Shown piece after piece: positions 16,900-26,558 of a DNA stretch of 64,000 nucleotides. The notes below the pieces were generated by a model, which saw only the letters and a list, made by a program, of their open reading frames with translations, had not been told where the DNA came from and did no database searches. How positions within the stretch are numbered: the stretch's first letter is position 1; each line of letters begins with the position of its first letter. Origin of the DNA: Phycisphaerales bacterium (GTDB lineage: Bacteria > Planctomycetota > Phycisphaerae > Phycisphaerales > JAGLTS01); the NCBI GenBank assembly GCA_023135165.1, contig JAGLTS010000038.1:1-64000 (forward strand). The letters are read 5' to 3'. The position numbers were made by a program, and so were the translations under genes.

Positions 16900-19182
16900 C
16901 TACTCGCAGATAGTGCCGTAGTGCGCGAGCAGGATGCCGAGGTCGGACTGGTCGGTGTCGCCGTCACCGTCGATGTCGCCGACGCAGGGCTCGCACTCAT
17001 CGGGGACGCCATTGCCATTCTCGTCATAGCTGGTGCCGGTGGCGATGTCGATGTCATCCTCGAACCCATTCGGCTGGCAGTCAGCGAGTTCGTAGGCGCC
17101 CATGTCAACGATGGGTGGATCACCGTGGCCGGTCTCAGCCGCTTGCGGGTCGTCGAGCACGCGAGGCGCGCTGTCCAGATCGGTCGTGACGTCAACCACT
17201 GCGTCGTTGTCCCCTGCATCGCTGCACGGCCCGCCGAGCCAGAGGCGCAGGTTGTCATCCTCGGTACCGAGGATGTCGTCGTCGCCATCCGCGTCTCGGT
17301 AGACCGGGTCGGTAGCGATGTTGCCCATGCCGGTCCCCCAGCCGCCCTCGACGTTGCAGTAATTCACGTCGACGGTTCCGCTGACGTCTGTGGCGATTTC
17401 GCCCATCGGGCCGCCGAAGACATCGCTGTTGTCCCAGAAGATGCAATTGATGACATCGACGTGGCCGGACATGACGTAGAGGCCACCACCCATGTCTTCG
17501 GCGTGATTGGCGTGAAGCGTGCAGTTGATCATCGTCATCACGCTGTCAACAACACCGTTGTAGACGCCGCCGCCCCATCCATCGGACATGCCACCGGAGA
17601 GATAGGCGGTGTTGGCGACGAACACGCAGTTGATGGCTGCGGTGTTGCCGCTGCTATCTCTGTTGTAGATGCCGCCGCCTCGGGCCGCGTCGTTGCTGAG
17701 GAAGATGCATCGCGTGATCTCAAGCGGCGCGCCGTTGTAGATGGCGCCGCCCCATCCATAGTCGATCATGTCGTCGCGCTTCGTATTACCGATGAAGATG
17801 CAATCGCTGAGCGGCGAAGGACTGCCGTAGTTGTACAGGCCGGCCCCGAAGAAGGCTTTGTTCTCGCGGAACGTGCAGCCGGTGATCGTCGGCTCGCCGT
17901 AGTTGTGGATCCCGCCGCCGTAATCAGCCTCGTTTCCTTCAAAGAGGCAGTCTCTGATGGTGGGGCTTGTCCCGGACCCGCAGTCGATGCCTCCGCCCAC
18001 GCCGGACAAAGAAGCCGCGTTGTACATGATGTCGCAGTTTCGGATCATCGGATGGGCACTGCCGGAGCACGAGATGCCCCCGCCGTTGATGGCGGTGTTG
18101 CCGGAGATCTCGCAGTTCTTGATGGTCACATCGCAATCCGCGCCGTTGAGGTACACGCCGCCGCCGACCCAGGTGCTGTCGGATGTGTTGCCGGTAATCA
18201 AGACGTCGTCGATCGTGCCGCCGCTTCCGTCGCACGAAACGCCCGCCCCCCCTCCAGACCAGCCGACGTCGATGGTGTTGCCGCTGATCTCTCCGCCGGT
18301 GATGTTGAGTGTGAAGTGGGCATCAGCGAAGACGCCTGTTCCAACATTGCCTGTGACGGTGCAGTTGGTGAGCGTGATCCTGCCCGAGTCGGTCGGAGTG
18401 GCGGTGGATCCAGCAATGCCGCCGGCGTATGAAGAACCCGTGTTGCCGCTGATGTCGCAGTTGATGAAATCGGTGTACGACCGGTCACACAGCACGCCGC
18501 CGCCGCGCTCGGCCGAGTTGGCGGTGATTGTGCAGTCGGTGAAGACGGGCGTCGCGTTGTTGCCAATGAACACGCCGCCGCCCTTCGCAAAACCGACGGC
18601 CGTGTGGTTGTCGTAGATCATGCATTTCGCGATCCGGGGATATGTCGGGCCGGTCATGTAGATGCCGGCCCCGTCCTGACCAGGCTGGCCCTCGATGGTG
18701 TGGTACCCGTAGCCATCCGTGACATGGAAGCCGTCGAAGATGGTGGTGTCATCCAGGTCGACCTCGAACTGCACCACGTGATAGGCGTTCTCGGCCTTCC
18801 CCAGCGTGTCATCATCCCGGAGCAGGTCTCCCGAGAGAATGGTCGGATACTCGATGGGGTCGCGATCCTCCCAGACCCCGCCGTACGGGAAGCCGCCGTA
18901 GATCTCCACGCCATTCTCCTCGATCTGGAAGGTGGCGCTGCGTGCGTCGGGCGGGTTGGTCATGTCTGTGGGGATGTACGTCCCCTTAGCAACCCAGATC
19001 TCATCGTCAGCCGAGTCCACCGCCAGGAGGGCCTGTTGCAGCGTGGTGAATGCCTGGCTCCATGAGAGGCCGGTGCCTCCCAAGGAATCGTCATCGACGT
19101 AGTACCGAGTGGCGCTGGCATGTGCCGTAAGCGCCGCGACCGAGGCGGCTGCGAGCGCGAAACGAAGCCGTGTCATCATCAA
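16900..19182 (-). CDS. Secreted right-handed beta-helix protein with dockerin-like C-terminus
   Basis: Exported protein of 760 residues. A signal peptide is clear (LRFALAAASVAALTAHASA, cut before TRYYVDDD). Residues 25-640 are a beta-helix with many parallel-coil repeats of the GNTAxxGGGI and NCxIxxN type, as in polymorphic outer-membrane and pectate-lyase-like proteins. Then comes a calcium-type DENGNGVPDECE segment and a single dockerin-like loop, GDIDGDGDTDQSDLGILLA, seven residues from the stop. Likely a surface adhesin or glycan-binding protein; catalytic residues are not evident. Three ATGs in a row start the gene, so its exact start is uncertain by two codons. Confidence 0.85.
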   Translation of the reverse strand: MMMTRLRFALAAASVAALTAHASATRYYVDDDSLGGTGLSWSQAFTTLQQALLAVDSADDEIWVAKGTYIPTDMTNPPDARSATFQIEENGVEIYGGFPYGGVWEDRDPIEYPTILSGDLLRDDDTLGKAENAYHVVQFEVDLDDTTIFDGFHVTDGYGYHTIEGQPGQDGAGIYMTGPTYPRIAKCMIYDNHTAVGFAKGGGVFIGNNATPVFTDCTITANSAERGGGVLCDRSYTDFINCDISGNTGSSYAGGIAGSTATPTDSGRITLTNCTVTGNVGTGVFADAHFTLNITGGEISGNTIDVGWSGGGAGVSCDGSGGTIDDVLITGNTSDSTWVGGGVYLNGADCDVTIKNCEISGNTAINGGGISCSGSAHPMIRNCDIMYNAASLSGVGGGIDCGSGTSPTIRDCLFEGNEADYGGGIHNYGEPTITGCTFRENKAFFGAGLYNYGSPSPLSDCIFIGNTKRDDMIDYGWGGAIYNGAPLEITRCIFLSNDAARGGGIYNRDSSGNTAAINCVFVANTAYLSGGMSDGWGGGVYNGVVDSVMTMINCTLHANHAEDMGGGLYVMSGHVDVINCIFWDNSDVFGGPMGEIATDVSGTVDVNYCNVEGGWGTGMGNIATDPVYRDADGDDDILGTEDDNLRLWLGGPCSDAGDNDAVVDVTTDLDSAPRVLDDPQAAETGHGDPPIVDMGAYELADCQPNGFEDDIDIATGTSYDENGNGVPDECEPCVGDIDGDGDTDQSDLGILLAHYGTICE

Positions 19183-20214
19183 TCTCCTTCTTCCATGGAG
19201 CTACTGAGTGCTGGAGTGGTGAGCGCACGCACACCCAACTCGCGGTGGACAGGCGCGCCGATATGCATTGACGTTCGGTGTATCGTGTGGCTGCGAAGCA
19301 TGGCGGTTCGCTGCCTTCGCGTCGCACGTGTGGTCGGCGGTGATCGTCAGCGAACGCGACGAGACGTTGACGGGAGAAGTTGTCGCCGCCGATGAAGCAA
19401 GCGCGGCAGCCGATCCTCACCCACCCCGGGTGGAGCCGACTCCCCAGCGACCGCACGGTATTTATTATGGGGTCGCGATGACCGGATGCAAGCGTCGGCT
19501 GCACGTTTCGGTCCAGAAACCCCACTCTTCATGACGGCGGCTTCGTTGTGGCGAGCGCCCTTGTCAATCGCCAGTCGGAATCGCGATGTCTTCGGTTCGA
19601 GGAAACCAGCGCCACGCCCCGACTCCCACGACCCCCACCTTGAGCGCAGTCCGCCCGTGGCGGACCAACAGCGGACCCCACCGCAACACGCGCCCGCTTC
19701 CCCAAAGCCGCGGGAACTCGTTCCTGCGGGAACCCACCACCCCACCACCCCCACACCCGCACGACGCACATCCTCCGGGTCCCGTCCACAGCTTCTGACA
19801 ATGCCGCACGAAGCCCGGCATATTTGCTTGACGCAGGACCGGATGCGCGCGATCCTCTCATAAGTGACTGGGAGGACTCTGGGCACCTGCTCGCCGGCTC
19901 GGGGCGTGGCGAGCGCATGCCGACATCCTGAGGAAGGGACACACACATGACGCACCCACGGGGAACAACAGCCTGCGCAGCACTGGCGGTGCTGGTGGCT
20001 GCCTGCACCCATGCGGACATGCTGTAACACGTGCCGCAGCCGTGTTTTTCGGATATTCTCCTCTGTTGTGATAAAAAAACTGACGTTTTGGTCAAAAGGC
20101 GCGTTGCGCACGGCCCGCTGCAGCGACTAGTGGGGAAGACACACACGTTCAGCCGCGCCCGCGCCCGGCAACGGCCCGCCGACCAACGCGACGGACAGGC
20201 GAAAGGAACACATC
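19183..20214. other. Long intergenic region with hairpins and a leader-like ORF
   Basis: About 1 kb between divergent secreted-protein genes. I see two adjacent hairpins: 19649-19665 (GTCCGCC/GGCGGAC, three-base loop) and 19708-19729 (ten pairs with one G-T). A C-rich segment at 19730-19775, the short frame at 19947-20027, and an A/T-tract-rich segment at 20066-20100 complete it. Other open frames crossing it lack ribosome sites and recognisable domains. It presumably holds both promoters. Confidence 0.5.
19947..20027 (+). pseudogene. Truncated signal-peptide-like ORF
   Basis: Very short frame of 26 codons. It has a good ribosome site (AGGAAGGG, eleven bases before ATG) and reads as a typical export signal: MTHPRGTTACAALAVLVAACTHA. 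It then stops. The length and composition suggest the remnant of a secreted-protein gene whose body is lost, similar in style to the start of the next gene (MHPLARTTALLLALTAIG). An alternative is a translated leader for that gene, 187 bases further on. Neither can be settled here. Confidence 0.4.
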
Positions 20215-23200
20215 ATGCACCCCCTCGCACGCACAACCGCACTCCTTCTGGCACTCACAGCCATTGGCCAATCGCCGGCGCTGAGCCAAGTCGCCGCATC
20301 CGATACGGCCCTTGAACATTACATGGAAGCTCGGGAGATCCTACCACCAGTTGCTGCGGATGTTCCTCCGCCCAACGATCCTGGTTCTGGAGGATCACAG
20401 TGCACAACAACCGGCGGTGGCACTGGGACAGTCTTCACGAGCTACGATTATCAGTACCAATGGCATGATGGAGTTGGATGGCCGTATTACGCAACGCATG
20501 CCGCAAACGCACTATCAGGCAGTACTGCGGCACGAACGGGCGCTGGTGGCATCAGTGGGGCGACCTGCGAAGGAGTTGTTGGTCTCTATTTCTACGTCGG
20601 TTCGACCAAGGCGATCACAATCGAAGGCACTGTTGATTCGTTTGGCGGCATGATCATCGTGTATCCATCTGCCGTCGCGGGTACTGAGATCACTTGCTTC
20701 ATCGATCCGCAGTTGCAGGATGATGATCTCTACTTCCGAAATGACATCGATCCGGCGTTCAGTTGGGAGTGGTTCGGGAATGTCATCTTCTACTTCGCTC
20801 AAATGGCCGTCGGGGGATACGTACCTGGCAGCACGCTCGACGATGCAATCCAAGCACTGAACCTGGTGAACAGCTACTACGGCCTTGCGGATGCCCTACT
20901 GAACATGGACAACGTCGATACTCACACAATCAGCGGTTCGTTCGTCGCCGAGCCGGGCTGGCACCGTGTGCGGGTTGGGTTGAGGTCCACTGCCTCCGCC
21001 TGCATCGTTGGCACGGCGCACGCTGCGCGCGCGGGCCAAGTCACACAGATATTCATAGACGGAATAGCCGCGCCGTCCATTGTGGACTCAGATGTGCCGG
21101 AGACTGGTACGGTCGGCAGGCGTATTGTGTGTTTTGCGAAGGTTGAAGATCCAAACGGAGATGAGGTGCAATGCTGGTTCGACTGGGGTGATGGCAGCCC
21201 GCTGACCTGCTCAGGTGCCACAGTGGGCGACTGGATCATCGGCGGGCACGAGTATGCATCAGCCGGCACATACCCCGTAAGCATGCAGGCAGAGGACCTT
21301 GACCAGACGTTCTCTGACTGGACCGCACCTGTGGACATCATCATCTCCGACGTGCCGCCGCCGAATCAGTCTCCGTTTGGTGCAGCTTGGCAGGTATCAC
21401 CCGACAGCGGTCCTTGGACCACGCCGTTCGACTACTCGATTTATGTCGATGACCCGGACGGCGACTCGGTGGATGTGGTCTTGGAGACACGCGATCCGTC
21501 CTCCGGCACATGGGAGAACCAAGACACGCGGACGGTGAGCGGCACTGGAACCGCCACATGGAGCGACCGGACCCCATTCGAGAGCGACGACGCCGGCTTG
21601 AGCGGTCAATATCGCTTCAGCTACGATGACCATGAAGGACACGTCGGGACGTGGGGGCCTTACGACGGGCCGTCACTGGCCGGCTCCGAGCCTGATACGG
21701 AAATCACCAGCGGCCCAAGTGGGGCTATTGGCTACGACGACGTGACCTTCACCTGGACCGGGTACGATGACGTAACACCGACGGAGGATCTCAACTACTC
21801 CTACATCCTGGAGGGCCACGGCGATCCCTGGTCATCGTGGGCACCATCCACCACTAAAGACTACACCGACCTCCCCTACGGGGAATACACCTTCCGGGTG
21901 AAGGCCCGCGACACAGACCTCAACGAGGATCCCACGCCGGACGGCCGCACGTTCGTCGTCGGTGTCGCGCCGGGCGAGATCGTCCCCTGGCCCACCTTCG
22001 CAGCCAATCTCCACCGAACGAGCCACATCGATATGAGTACTGGAACGGGACGCATAACCGAGCCGAGGGAGCGATGGCGGATGGACCTGGAACCGTGGTC
22101 AGCCTTCCGTAGCAACTACGTTGTCGCCGACGTTGATGCTGATGGGTACGCAGAAATCGTAGTCGGCACGGAAAACCCGCACGGGCCGGACCATCGCCTC
22201 TACGTCCTCGACGGACTGACCGGTGAGGTTGAGTGGTACTACGAGTGCTACGTGGAAAGGGTCTGCGTCGAGAACGTCGATGGTGATCCGCAGTTGGAGA
22301 TCTTTGCCGCCGGCGATGGCCTTTACTGCCTCGAATGGGATGGGACCACGGGGACTCAGCATTGGCATTGGCCATCAGCACAGCTCATCCATGCATGTCC
22401 CGCGGTCTCCGATGTGGATTTCGACGATACGATGGAGGTGCTTGTCGCCAACGGGGATCTGGTATGCCTGAATGCCCAGACTGGGGCGCAAGAGTGGTCG
22501 TACAGAGATGTGATCGATCCTGATGCCAGCATATGGAAAACCACTCCAGCGATTGCCAGTTGGAATCAGCAGATCTATGTGGGTGATACCGGCTCGTCGT
22601 GTGGGGTTCGTTGTCTTGGAGCGGTCGGAGGCTCCCCAACGCTCTACTGGAGCTATCCGACCTCGTATTATGTCTGCAGCATCGCTCTGGCTGATGTCGA
22701 CAATGACGGCGTCACAGAGACCCTGGCCCTCGATGAGGGCGGCAATCTGCACTGCCTGCAGGGCGAGCTCCCCGAGTGGGACGTCAATACGGGCGACGGC
22801 GTTGGCGGAGACGGCTCAACGCCGGCGATCGCCAACCTCGACGACGATCCGTTCCTTGAGATCGTTGTTGTCGGCCAATCATACGTTCACTGCTATGATG
22901 GCGGTTCACTTGGCGTGGAGCAATGGTCATATCCCCGCGATTGGGGTGCACAAGTGTCCCCGCCCGTCATCGCGGATATCGACGGCGATGGGCACCACGA
23001 GGTAATCTGTGGCTCTTGGTACTACCTCTACTGCCTTGATGGGACAGACGGTTCACTGAAGTGGTCGATGGACTTCTCTGGCGATGACGAGGGCTACCTG
23101 GGCCGATCGCCGATCGCGGTGGGCGATCCCGACAATGACGGAGAACTCGAGTTGGTGGTCGGTGGTGCCGACATCTTCGTGATTGACGGACCCATTCTGG

Positions 23201-24639
23201 TAAAGTCCGACGGCACCGGTGACTACGCTACGATCCAGGCAGCGATCAACGCAGCCGACGACGGCGAGATCGTGTGGCTCGCCGACGGAACGTACACGGG
23301 CGACGGCAACCGCGACCTCGACTTCGACGGCAAAGCTATCACGGTCCGTTCGGTTAGCGGCAACCCGATGGCGTGCATCATCGACTGCCAAGGGAGCGAA
23401 GCGGAGCCGCATCGCGGGTTCTATTTCCACAACGATGAAGGGGCCGACTCCATCTTGCAGGGGATTACGATCACGAATGGATACGCTGCCGGAACGACCG
23501 GACATACTGGATACGGTGGCGGCATATTCTGTGAGAATGCCACTCTCACCCTCCAGTCGTGCATGATAACCAACTGTTATGCCAGCTTGTATGGCGGCGC
23601 GCTGGCCATCTACGCTGATACTACCAGGAGTGGACTTCTCGTCGCTGATTGTGCGTTCTCTGGCAACATGGCATCATTGGCTGGTGGCGCGCTTTACTTA
23701 TCCATGAACGGCACCCCATATGATTTATGGGTTAAGAGATGTGTGTTTTCTGATAATGCTGCAGGCTGGGGACATGCCATCCGTACCGGAACTCCTCACG
23801 CATGGATGAACTATGAAGACTGCCTGTTTACCTCTCATAATAGTCCATCATTAACAACAGGAGTGGTTGTGGTCGGCGGCTACACCTTATTGGATCGATG
23901 TGTGTTTACGGGGAATGCTGTCCTGAGCATCAAGAACGAAGGTGGCGTGCTGTATCTGGATAACGCCACGATCGTAAACAATGGCGATGGGCCTCAGATC
24001 TGGGGCAATGGGTATTTCGATCTCGACAAGACAATCATTGCATTCAATGACGGCTACGCTCTGACGACGTCTCTAGGCTCGGGCATCGAGATAACCTGCT
24101 GCGACATCTATGGCAACGCTGACGGCGACTGGATCGGCGACATCGCCGACCAACTCGGCGTCAACGGCAACATCTCGGCGGATCCGCTATTCTGCGACAC
24201 GACGTACGGTGACTTCCACTTGCGCGAGCCGTCGCCGTGTGCTCCGGGGCAACAATCGGGCTGTGATGGTCCTATCGGTGCGTTCGATGTCGGGTGCATT
24301 TGGGATTGCAACAACAACGACATCGACGACGCCTATGACATGGCCAACTGTCCACCGGATGAGGTCTGGTGCGATGACTGCAATGAGAACGGCATCCTGG
24401 ACGAGTGCGACATTGCTGACGGAACGAGCCAGGATGTCAACGACAATGGCATCCCTGATGAATGCGAGGGTCTCTGCCCCGGCGATCTGAACGGGGACGG
24501 ACAGCGCGATCAGTCGGACCTTGGCATCCTGCTCGCGTCGTACAACATCGACGCAGGCGGCGACATCGACGGCGACGGCGACACGGACCAGGCGGACCTG
24601 GGCGTCCTGCTCGCCGTCTACGACATCCCGTGCCCGTGA
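20215..24639 (+). CDS. Giant secreted multidomain protein: PKD, FG-GAP-like propeller, beta-helix, dockerin
   Basis: Exported protein of 1474 residues with a signal peptide (residues 1-26). A PKD-like domain is visible near 310-380 (CWFDWGDGSPLTC ... HEYASAGTYPVSM). Residues 590-990 form a beta-propeller of FG-GAP/PQQ type with calcium-like turns such as VVADVDADGYAEIVVG and IADIDGDGHHEVICG. Residues 994-1400 are a right-handed beta-helix that opens ILVKSDGTGDYATIQAAIN. A thrombospondin type 3-like calcium region (ENGILDECD, DNGIPDECE) precedes two dockerin-like repeats ending in YDIPCP. ATG 20215 has AAAGGA upstream. Likely a cell-surface or matrix protein with binding functions; no catalytic motif was identified. 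Confidence 0.88.
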   Translation: MHPLARTTALLLALTAIGQSPALSQVAASDTALEHYMEAREILPPVAADVPPPNDPGSGGSQCTTTGGGTGTVFTSYDYQYQWHDGVGWPYYATHAANALSGSTAARTGAGGISGATCEGVVGLYFYVGSTKAITIEGTVDSFGGMIIVYPSAVAGTEITCFIDPQLQDDDLYFRNDIDPAFSWEWFGNVIFYFAQMAVGGYVPGSTLDDAIQALNLVNSYYGLADALLNMDNVDTHTISGSFVAEPGWHRVRVGLRSTASACIVGTAHAARAGQVTQIFIDGIAAPSIVDSDVPETGTVGRRIVCFAKVEDPNGDEVQCWFDWGDGSPLTCSGATVGDWIIGGHEYASAGTYPVSMQAEDLDQTFSDWTAPVDIIISDVPPPNQSPFGAAWQVSPDSGPWTTPFDYSIYVDDPDGDSVDVVLETRDPSSGTWENQDTRTVSGTGTATWSDRTPFESDDAGLSGQYRFSYDDHEGHVGTWGPYDGPSLAGSEPDTEITSGPSGAIGYDDVTFTWTGYDDVTPTEDLNYSYILEGHGDPWSSWAPSTTKDYTDLPYGEYTFRVKARDTDLNEDPTPDGRTFVVGVAPGEIVPWPTFAANLHRTSHIDMSTGTGRITEPRERWRMDLEPWSAFRSNYVVADVDADGYAEIVVGTENPHGPDHRLYVLDGLTGEVEWYYECYVERVCVENVDGDPQLEIFAAGDGLYCLEWDGTTGTQHWHWPSAQLIHACPAVSDVDFDDTMEVLVANGDLVCLNAQTGAQEWSYRDVIDPDASIWKTTPAIASWNQQIYVGDTGSSCGVRCLGAVGGSPTLYWSYPTSYYVCSIALADVDNDGVTETLALDEGGNLHCLQGELPEWDVNTGDGVGGDGSTPAIANLDDDPFLEIVVVGQSYVHCYDGGSLGVEQWSYPRDWGAQVSPPVIADIDGDGHHEVICGSWYYLYCLDGTDGSLKWSMDFSGDDEGYLGRSPIAVGDPDNDGELELVVGGADIFVIDGPILVKSDGTGDYATIQAAINAADDGEIVWLADGTYTGDGNRDLDFDGKAITVRSVSGNPMACIIDCQGSEAEPHRGFYFHNDEGADSILQGITITNGYAAGTTGHTGYGGGIFCENATLTLQSCMITNCYASLYGGALAIYADTTRSGLLVADCAFSGNMASLAGGALYLSMNGTPYDLWVKRCVFSDNAAGWGHAIRTGTPHAWMNYEDCLFTSHNSPSLTTGVVVVGGYTLLDRCVFTGNAVLSIKNEGGVLYLDNATIVNNGDGPQIWGNGYFDLDKTIIAFNDGYALTTSLGSGIEITCCDIYGNADGDWIGDIADQLGVNGNISADPLFCDTTYGDFHLREPSPCAPGQQSGCDGPIGAFDVGCIWDCNNNDIDDAYDMANCPPDEVWCDDCNENGILDECDIADGTSQDVNDNGIPDECEGLCPGDLNGDGQRDQSDLGILLASYNIDAGGDIDGDGDTDQADLGVLLAVYDIPCP

Positions 24640-25140
24640 CAACACGTCTGAATCATCGCGCCTTTGGCGGCGACGATGAAGGGGACATAACTGTCAGGGA
24701 TCTTCGTTCTGCCGAGCAGCCGGCCGGCTCGCGTCGAGCCGGGCTCGCGCGATGACCAGGCGATGCGCCGCGCGCGTGTTCGATGAAACCCGTATCGCGC
24801 GCTTCGTGCGCATCATCGCTGGCATCTCGCCTCGTCGCCGCAGATCCTCGCCGGTGCGCGCGCGATGCCGATCGAGCCTCGAAATGTCGCTCAAAACCGA
24901 CCCGAAACGCACCAAAACTGATCGAAAACGCGCCGAAACTCGCCAAAACCGGGCGAAACTCGCCCAAAACTCTGGTCCGATAACACGTTTTCCGTGAATC
25001 CGTGCGCACGAATCGGTCGCGAAGCGCATGCATGTCCACACTGGTGCGCACCCCCACGCGCCCCCACTTACCCCCCACATCACCGCGCAGCCATACCTGT
25101 GCGCATTCACGCTGCCTTGCTGAGCAGGCTGTGGTCGGCT
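24640..25140. other. Intergenic region between convergent genes, with curved-DNA-like array
   Basis: This 501-base gap holds phased array copy B (24894-25001), a GC-alternating segment at 24713-24890 rich in GCGCGC words, and a C-rich stretch at 25045-25080. No convincing gene or terminator was seen. An open frame on the minus strand through the array gives a Phe/Arg-rich peptide that I judge non-coding. Confidence 0.55.
24894..25001 (-). repeat. Phased T-tract array, copy B
   Basis: On the plus strand, A-runs end at 24896, 24907, 24917, 24928, 24938, 24948, 24958 and 24969: steps of 10 or 11 with mean 10.4. On the minus strand the element begins with a non-periodic leader of about 32 bases containing AACGTGTTATCGGAC, followed by the T-tracts. 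By eye it matches copy C at 101 of 108 positions without gaps. It lies between the convergent ends of the giant secreted-protein gene and cysC. Confidence 0.9.
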
Positions 25141-25758
25141 TCAGCTTCCGAGCAGGTCGTTCTCGTCGAGGTAGGCGACGATCGCTTTGACCTCATCGTC
25201 AAGCGACATCTCGTGCGATGTCAGCAGGATCTCGGGCTTCTCCGGGGCTTCGTATGGATCGTCGATGCCTGTGAAACCCTTGATCTCGCCCGCCCGAGCC
25301 TTCTTGTACAGACCCTTGGGATCGCGTTTTTCAGCCTCTGCAAGCGTGATATCGACGTAGACCTCGATGAACGGCAGGCCTTCCTTCTCACAGACTTCAC
25401 GCGCTTGCTGGCGGTCCGCGATGTACGGGCTGATGAAGCTGGTGAGCGTGATGATGCCGGCGTCGGCGAAGAGCTTGCTCACCTCGCCGATGCGTCGGAT
25501 GTTCTCGTTGCGATCTTCCGCGGAGAAGCCGAGGTTCTTGTTCAGCCCGTGCCGCACGTTGTCGCCATCGAGGCGGTAGCAGTGTTTGCCCATGTTGACG
25601 AGTGCTGATTCGAGTGCACAGGCGATCGTCGATTTGCCCGAGGCTGAGAGCCCCGTCATCCAGAGGACAAGGCCTTTCTGCCCGAGGGCGCCAAATCGTT
25701 CTTCCCGTGAAACTTCGCCGTCGTGCCAAGTGATGTTGGTAGCGCGCTGCTCGCTCAT
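25141..25758 (-). CDS. cysC: Adenylylsulfate kinase
   Basis: Phosphorylates adenosine 5'-phosphosulfate to PAPS in sulfate activation. The P-loop GLSASGKS (36-43), [16 protein letters not shown], the FISPY segment and [25 protein letters not shown] are all textbook APS kinase. Length of 205 residues is normal. No ATP sulfurylase gene (sat or cysDN) is adjacent, so PAPS here may serve sulfotransferases for sulfated polysaccharides, or reduction encoded elsewhere. ATG 25758 is the only reasonable start. Confidence 0.96.
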   Translation of the reverse strand: MSEQRATNITWHDGEVSREERFGALGQKGLVLWMTGLSASGKSTIACALESALVNMGKHCYRLDGDNVRHGLNKNLGFSAEDRNENIRRIGEVSKLFADAGIITLTSFISPYIADRQQAREVCEKEGLPFIEVYVDITLAEAEKRDPKGLYKKARAGEIKGFTGIDDPYEAPEKPEILLTSHEMSLDDEVKAIVAYLDENDLLGS

Positions 25759-25880
25759 ATCCGTCGCTCAACCTTCAGTGATGAGATGACCCGCAGCGCG
25801 ACGCACAGGCGCCCGAGCGGGTCATACAGTTGGAGAATCACTGTAGCGAAGGGCGGTGTGAACGCAACCGCCGGGGCAGG

Positions 25881-26204
25881 TCAGAACGTCGCGCTGCTCA
25901 ACAGGCTGTGATGTTCGTACGCGGCGCGGTGTGGTGTGGCTGTGACGATCACGACCTGCGGCATCGTTGACAACTCCGGCGCGTGGGGCGCCTGTGCCGG
26001 CTCGCTCGTCTCCCCCCTGCCCGGATCGTAGCCATGCGGCATCGGCTGAATCACCTCCTGCGCGAGTCGGTCGACGACCTTGTCGAGCACACGATCCGCC
26101 TCACATCGCCGGTCCGCCATCGCTTCCCGCAAGGCTCGCACCAGGGCAGCATTCAGCGAAGGTACAGCCCGCCCACCCCGAGTTCTCTGTCTGCGCATAA
26201 TCAT
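25881..26204 (-). CDS. Possible small hypothetical protein
   Basis: Open frame of 107 codons from ATG 26204. It has a helical central part (LNAALVRALREAMADRRCEADRVLDKVVDRLAQEV is the region, residues about 18-52) and a hydrophobic beta-like end. No family is recognised. GGGG precedes an internal ATG at 26198. The region fits between cysC and tRNA-Ile without other candidates, and codon third positions are GC-rich as in neighbours, but spurious frames are also common at this GC content. Treat as tentative. Confidence 0.35.
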   Translation of the reverse strand: MIMRRQRTRGGRAVPSLNAALVRALREAMADRRCEADRVLDKVVDRLAQEVIQPMPHGYDPGRGETSEPAQAPHAPELSTMPQVVIVTATPHRAAYEHHSLLSSATF

Positions 26205-26436
26205 CCCCAGATCTCTCTTTCTCCGTGTCTCCCATGTCCCCGGCCCACCACGGGTCGCAACGACGAGTGTGACACGCACTGCTGCATCGACCGGTTGTGC
26301 GGTCTGCTCCACTCCAATCAGGTGATTCTCTCAGCTTTCTTGCGATGCCCACTACAGAGCACTATCAAGCGAGGGCCGGCACCGGCGCAAGAAAAAAGCC
26401 GCCTGCCGGCGAGCACGCGGACTTTCTCGGGAGCAA

Positions 26437-26510
26437 TGGGCCTGAGTGGACTCGAACCACCGACTTCACCCTTATCAGGGGTGCGCTCTAGCCAACTGAG
26501 CTACAGGCCC
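26437..26510 (-). tRNA. tRNA-Ile (anticodon GAT)
   Basis: Cloverleaf reads on the minus strand from 26510. The acceptor stem GGGCCTG pairs with CAGGCCC, followed by discriminator A. The D-arm TAGCTCAGTTGGCTA, anticodon loop CTGATAA with GAT, and T-arm GGTTCGAGTCC are all intact. Length is 74 bases; CCA is not encoded. It stands outside any rRNA operon here, 48 bases downstream of dus on the same strand. Confidence 0.97.
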
Positions 26511-26558
26511 GTCTACGACCACGGCATCCTACCACATTCATCGGACACCGGGCCACCC

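Noticed and set aside
16813-18432. 539-codon plus-strand open frame opposite the beta-helix gene
   Set aside because: It is the antisense of a protein with signal peptide, repeats and dockerin tail; the long frame is a high-GC codon-bias shadow.
24653-25078. Phe/Arg-rich open frame through array copy B
   Set aside because: The 10.4-base period is not a multiple of three, there is no ribosome site, and the peptide composition follows from the repeat itself. Copies A and C give different peptides.
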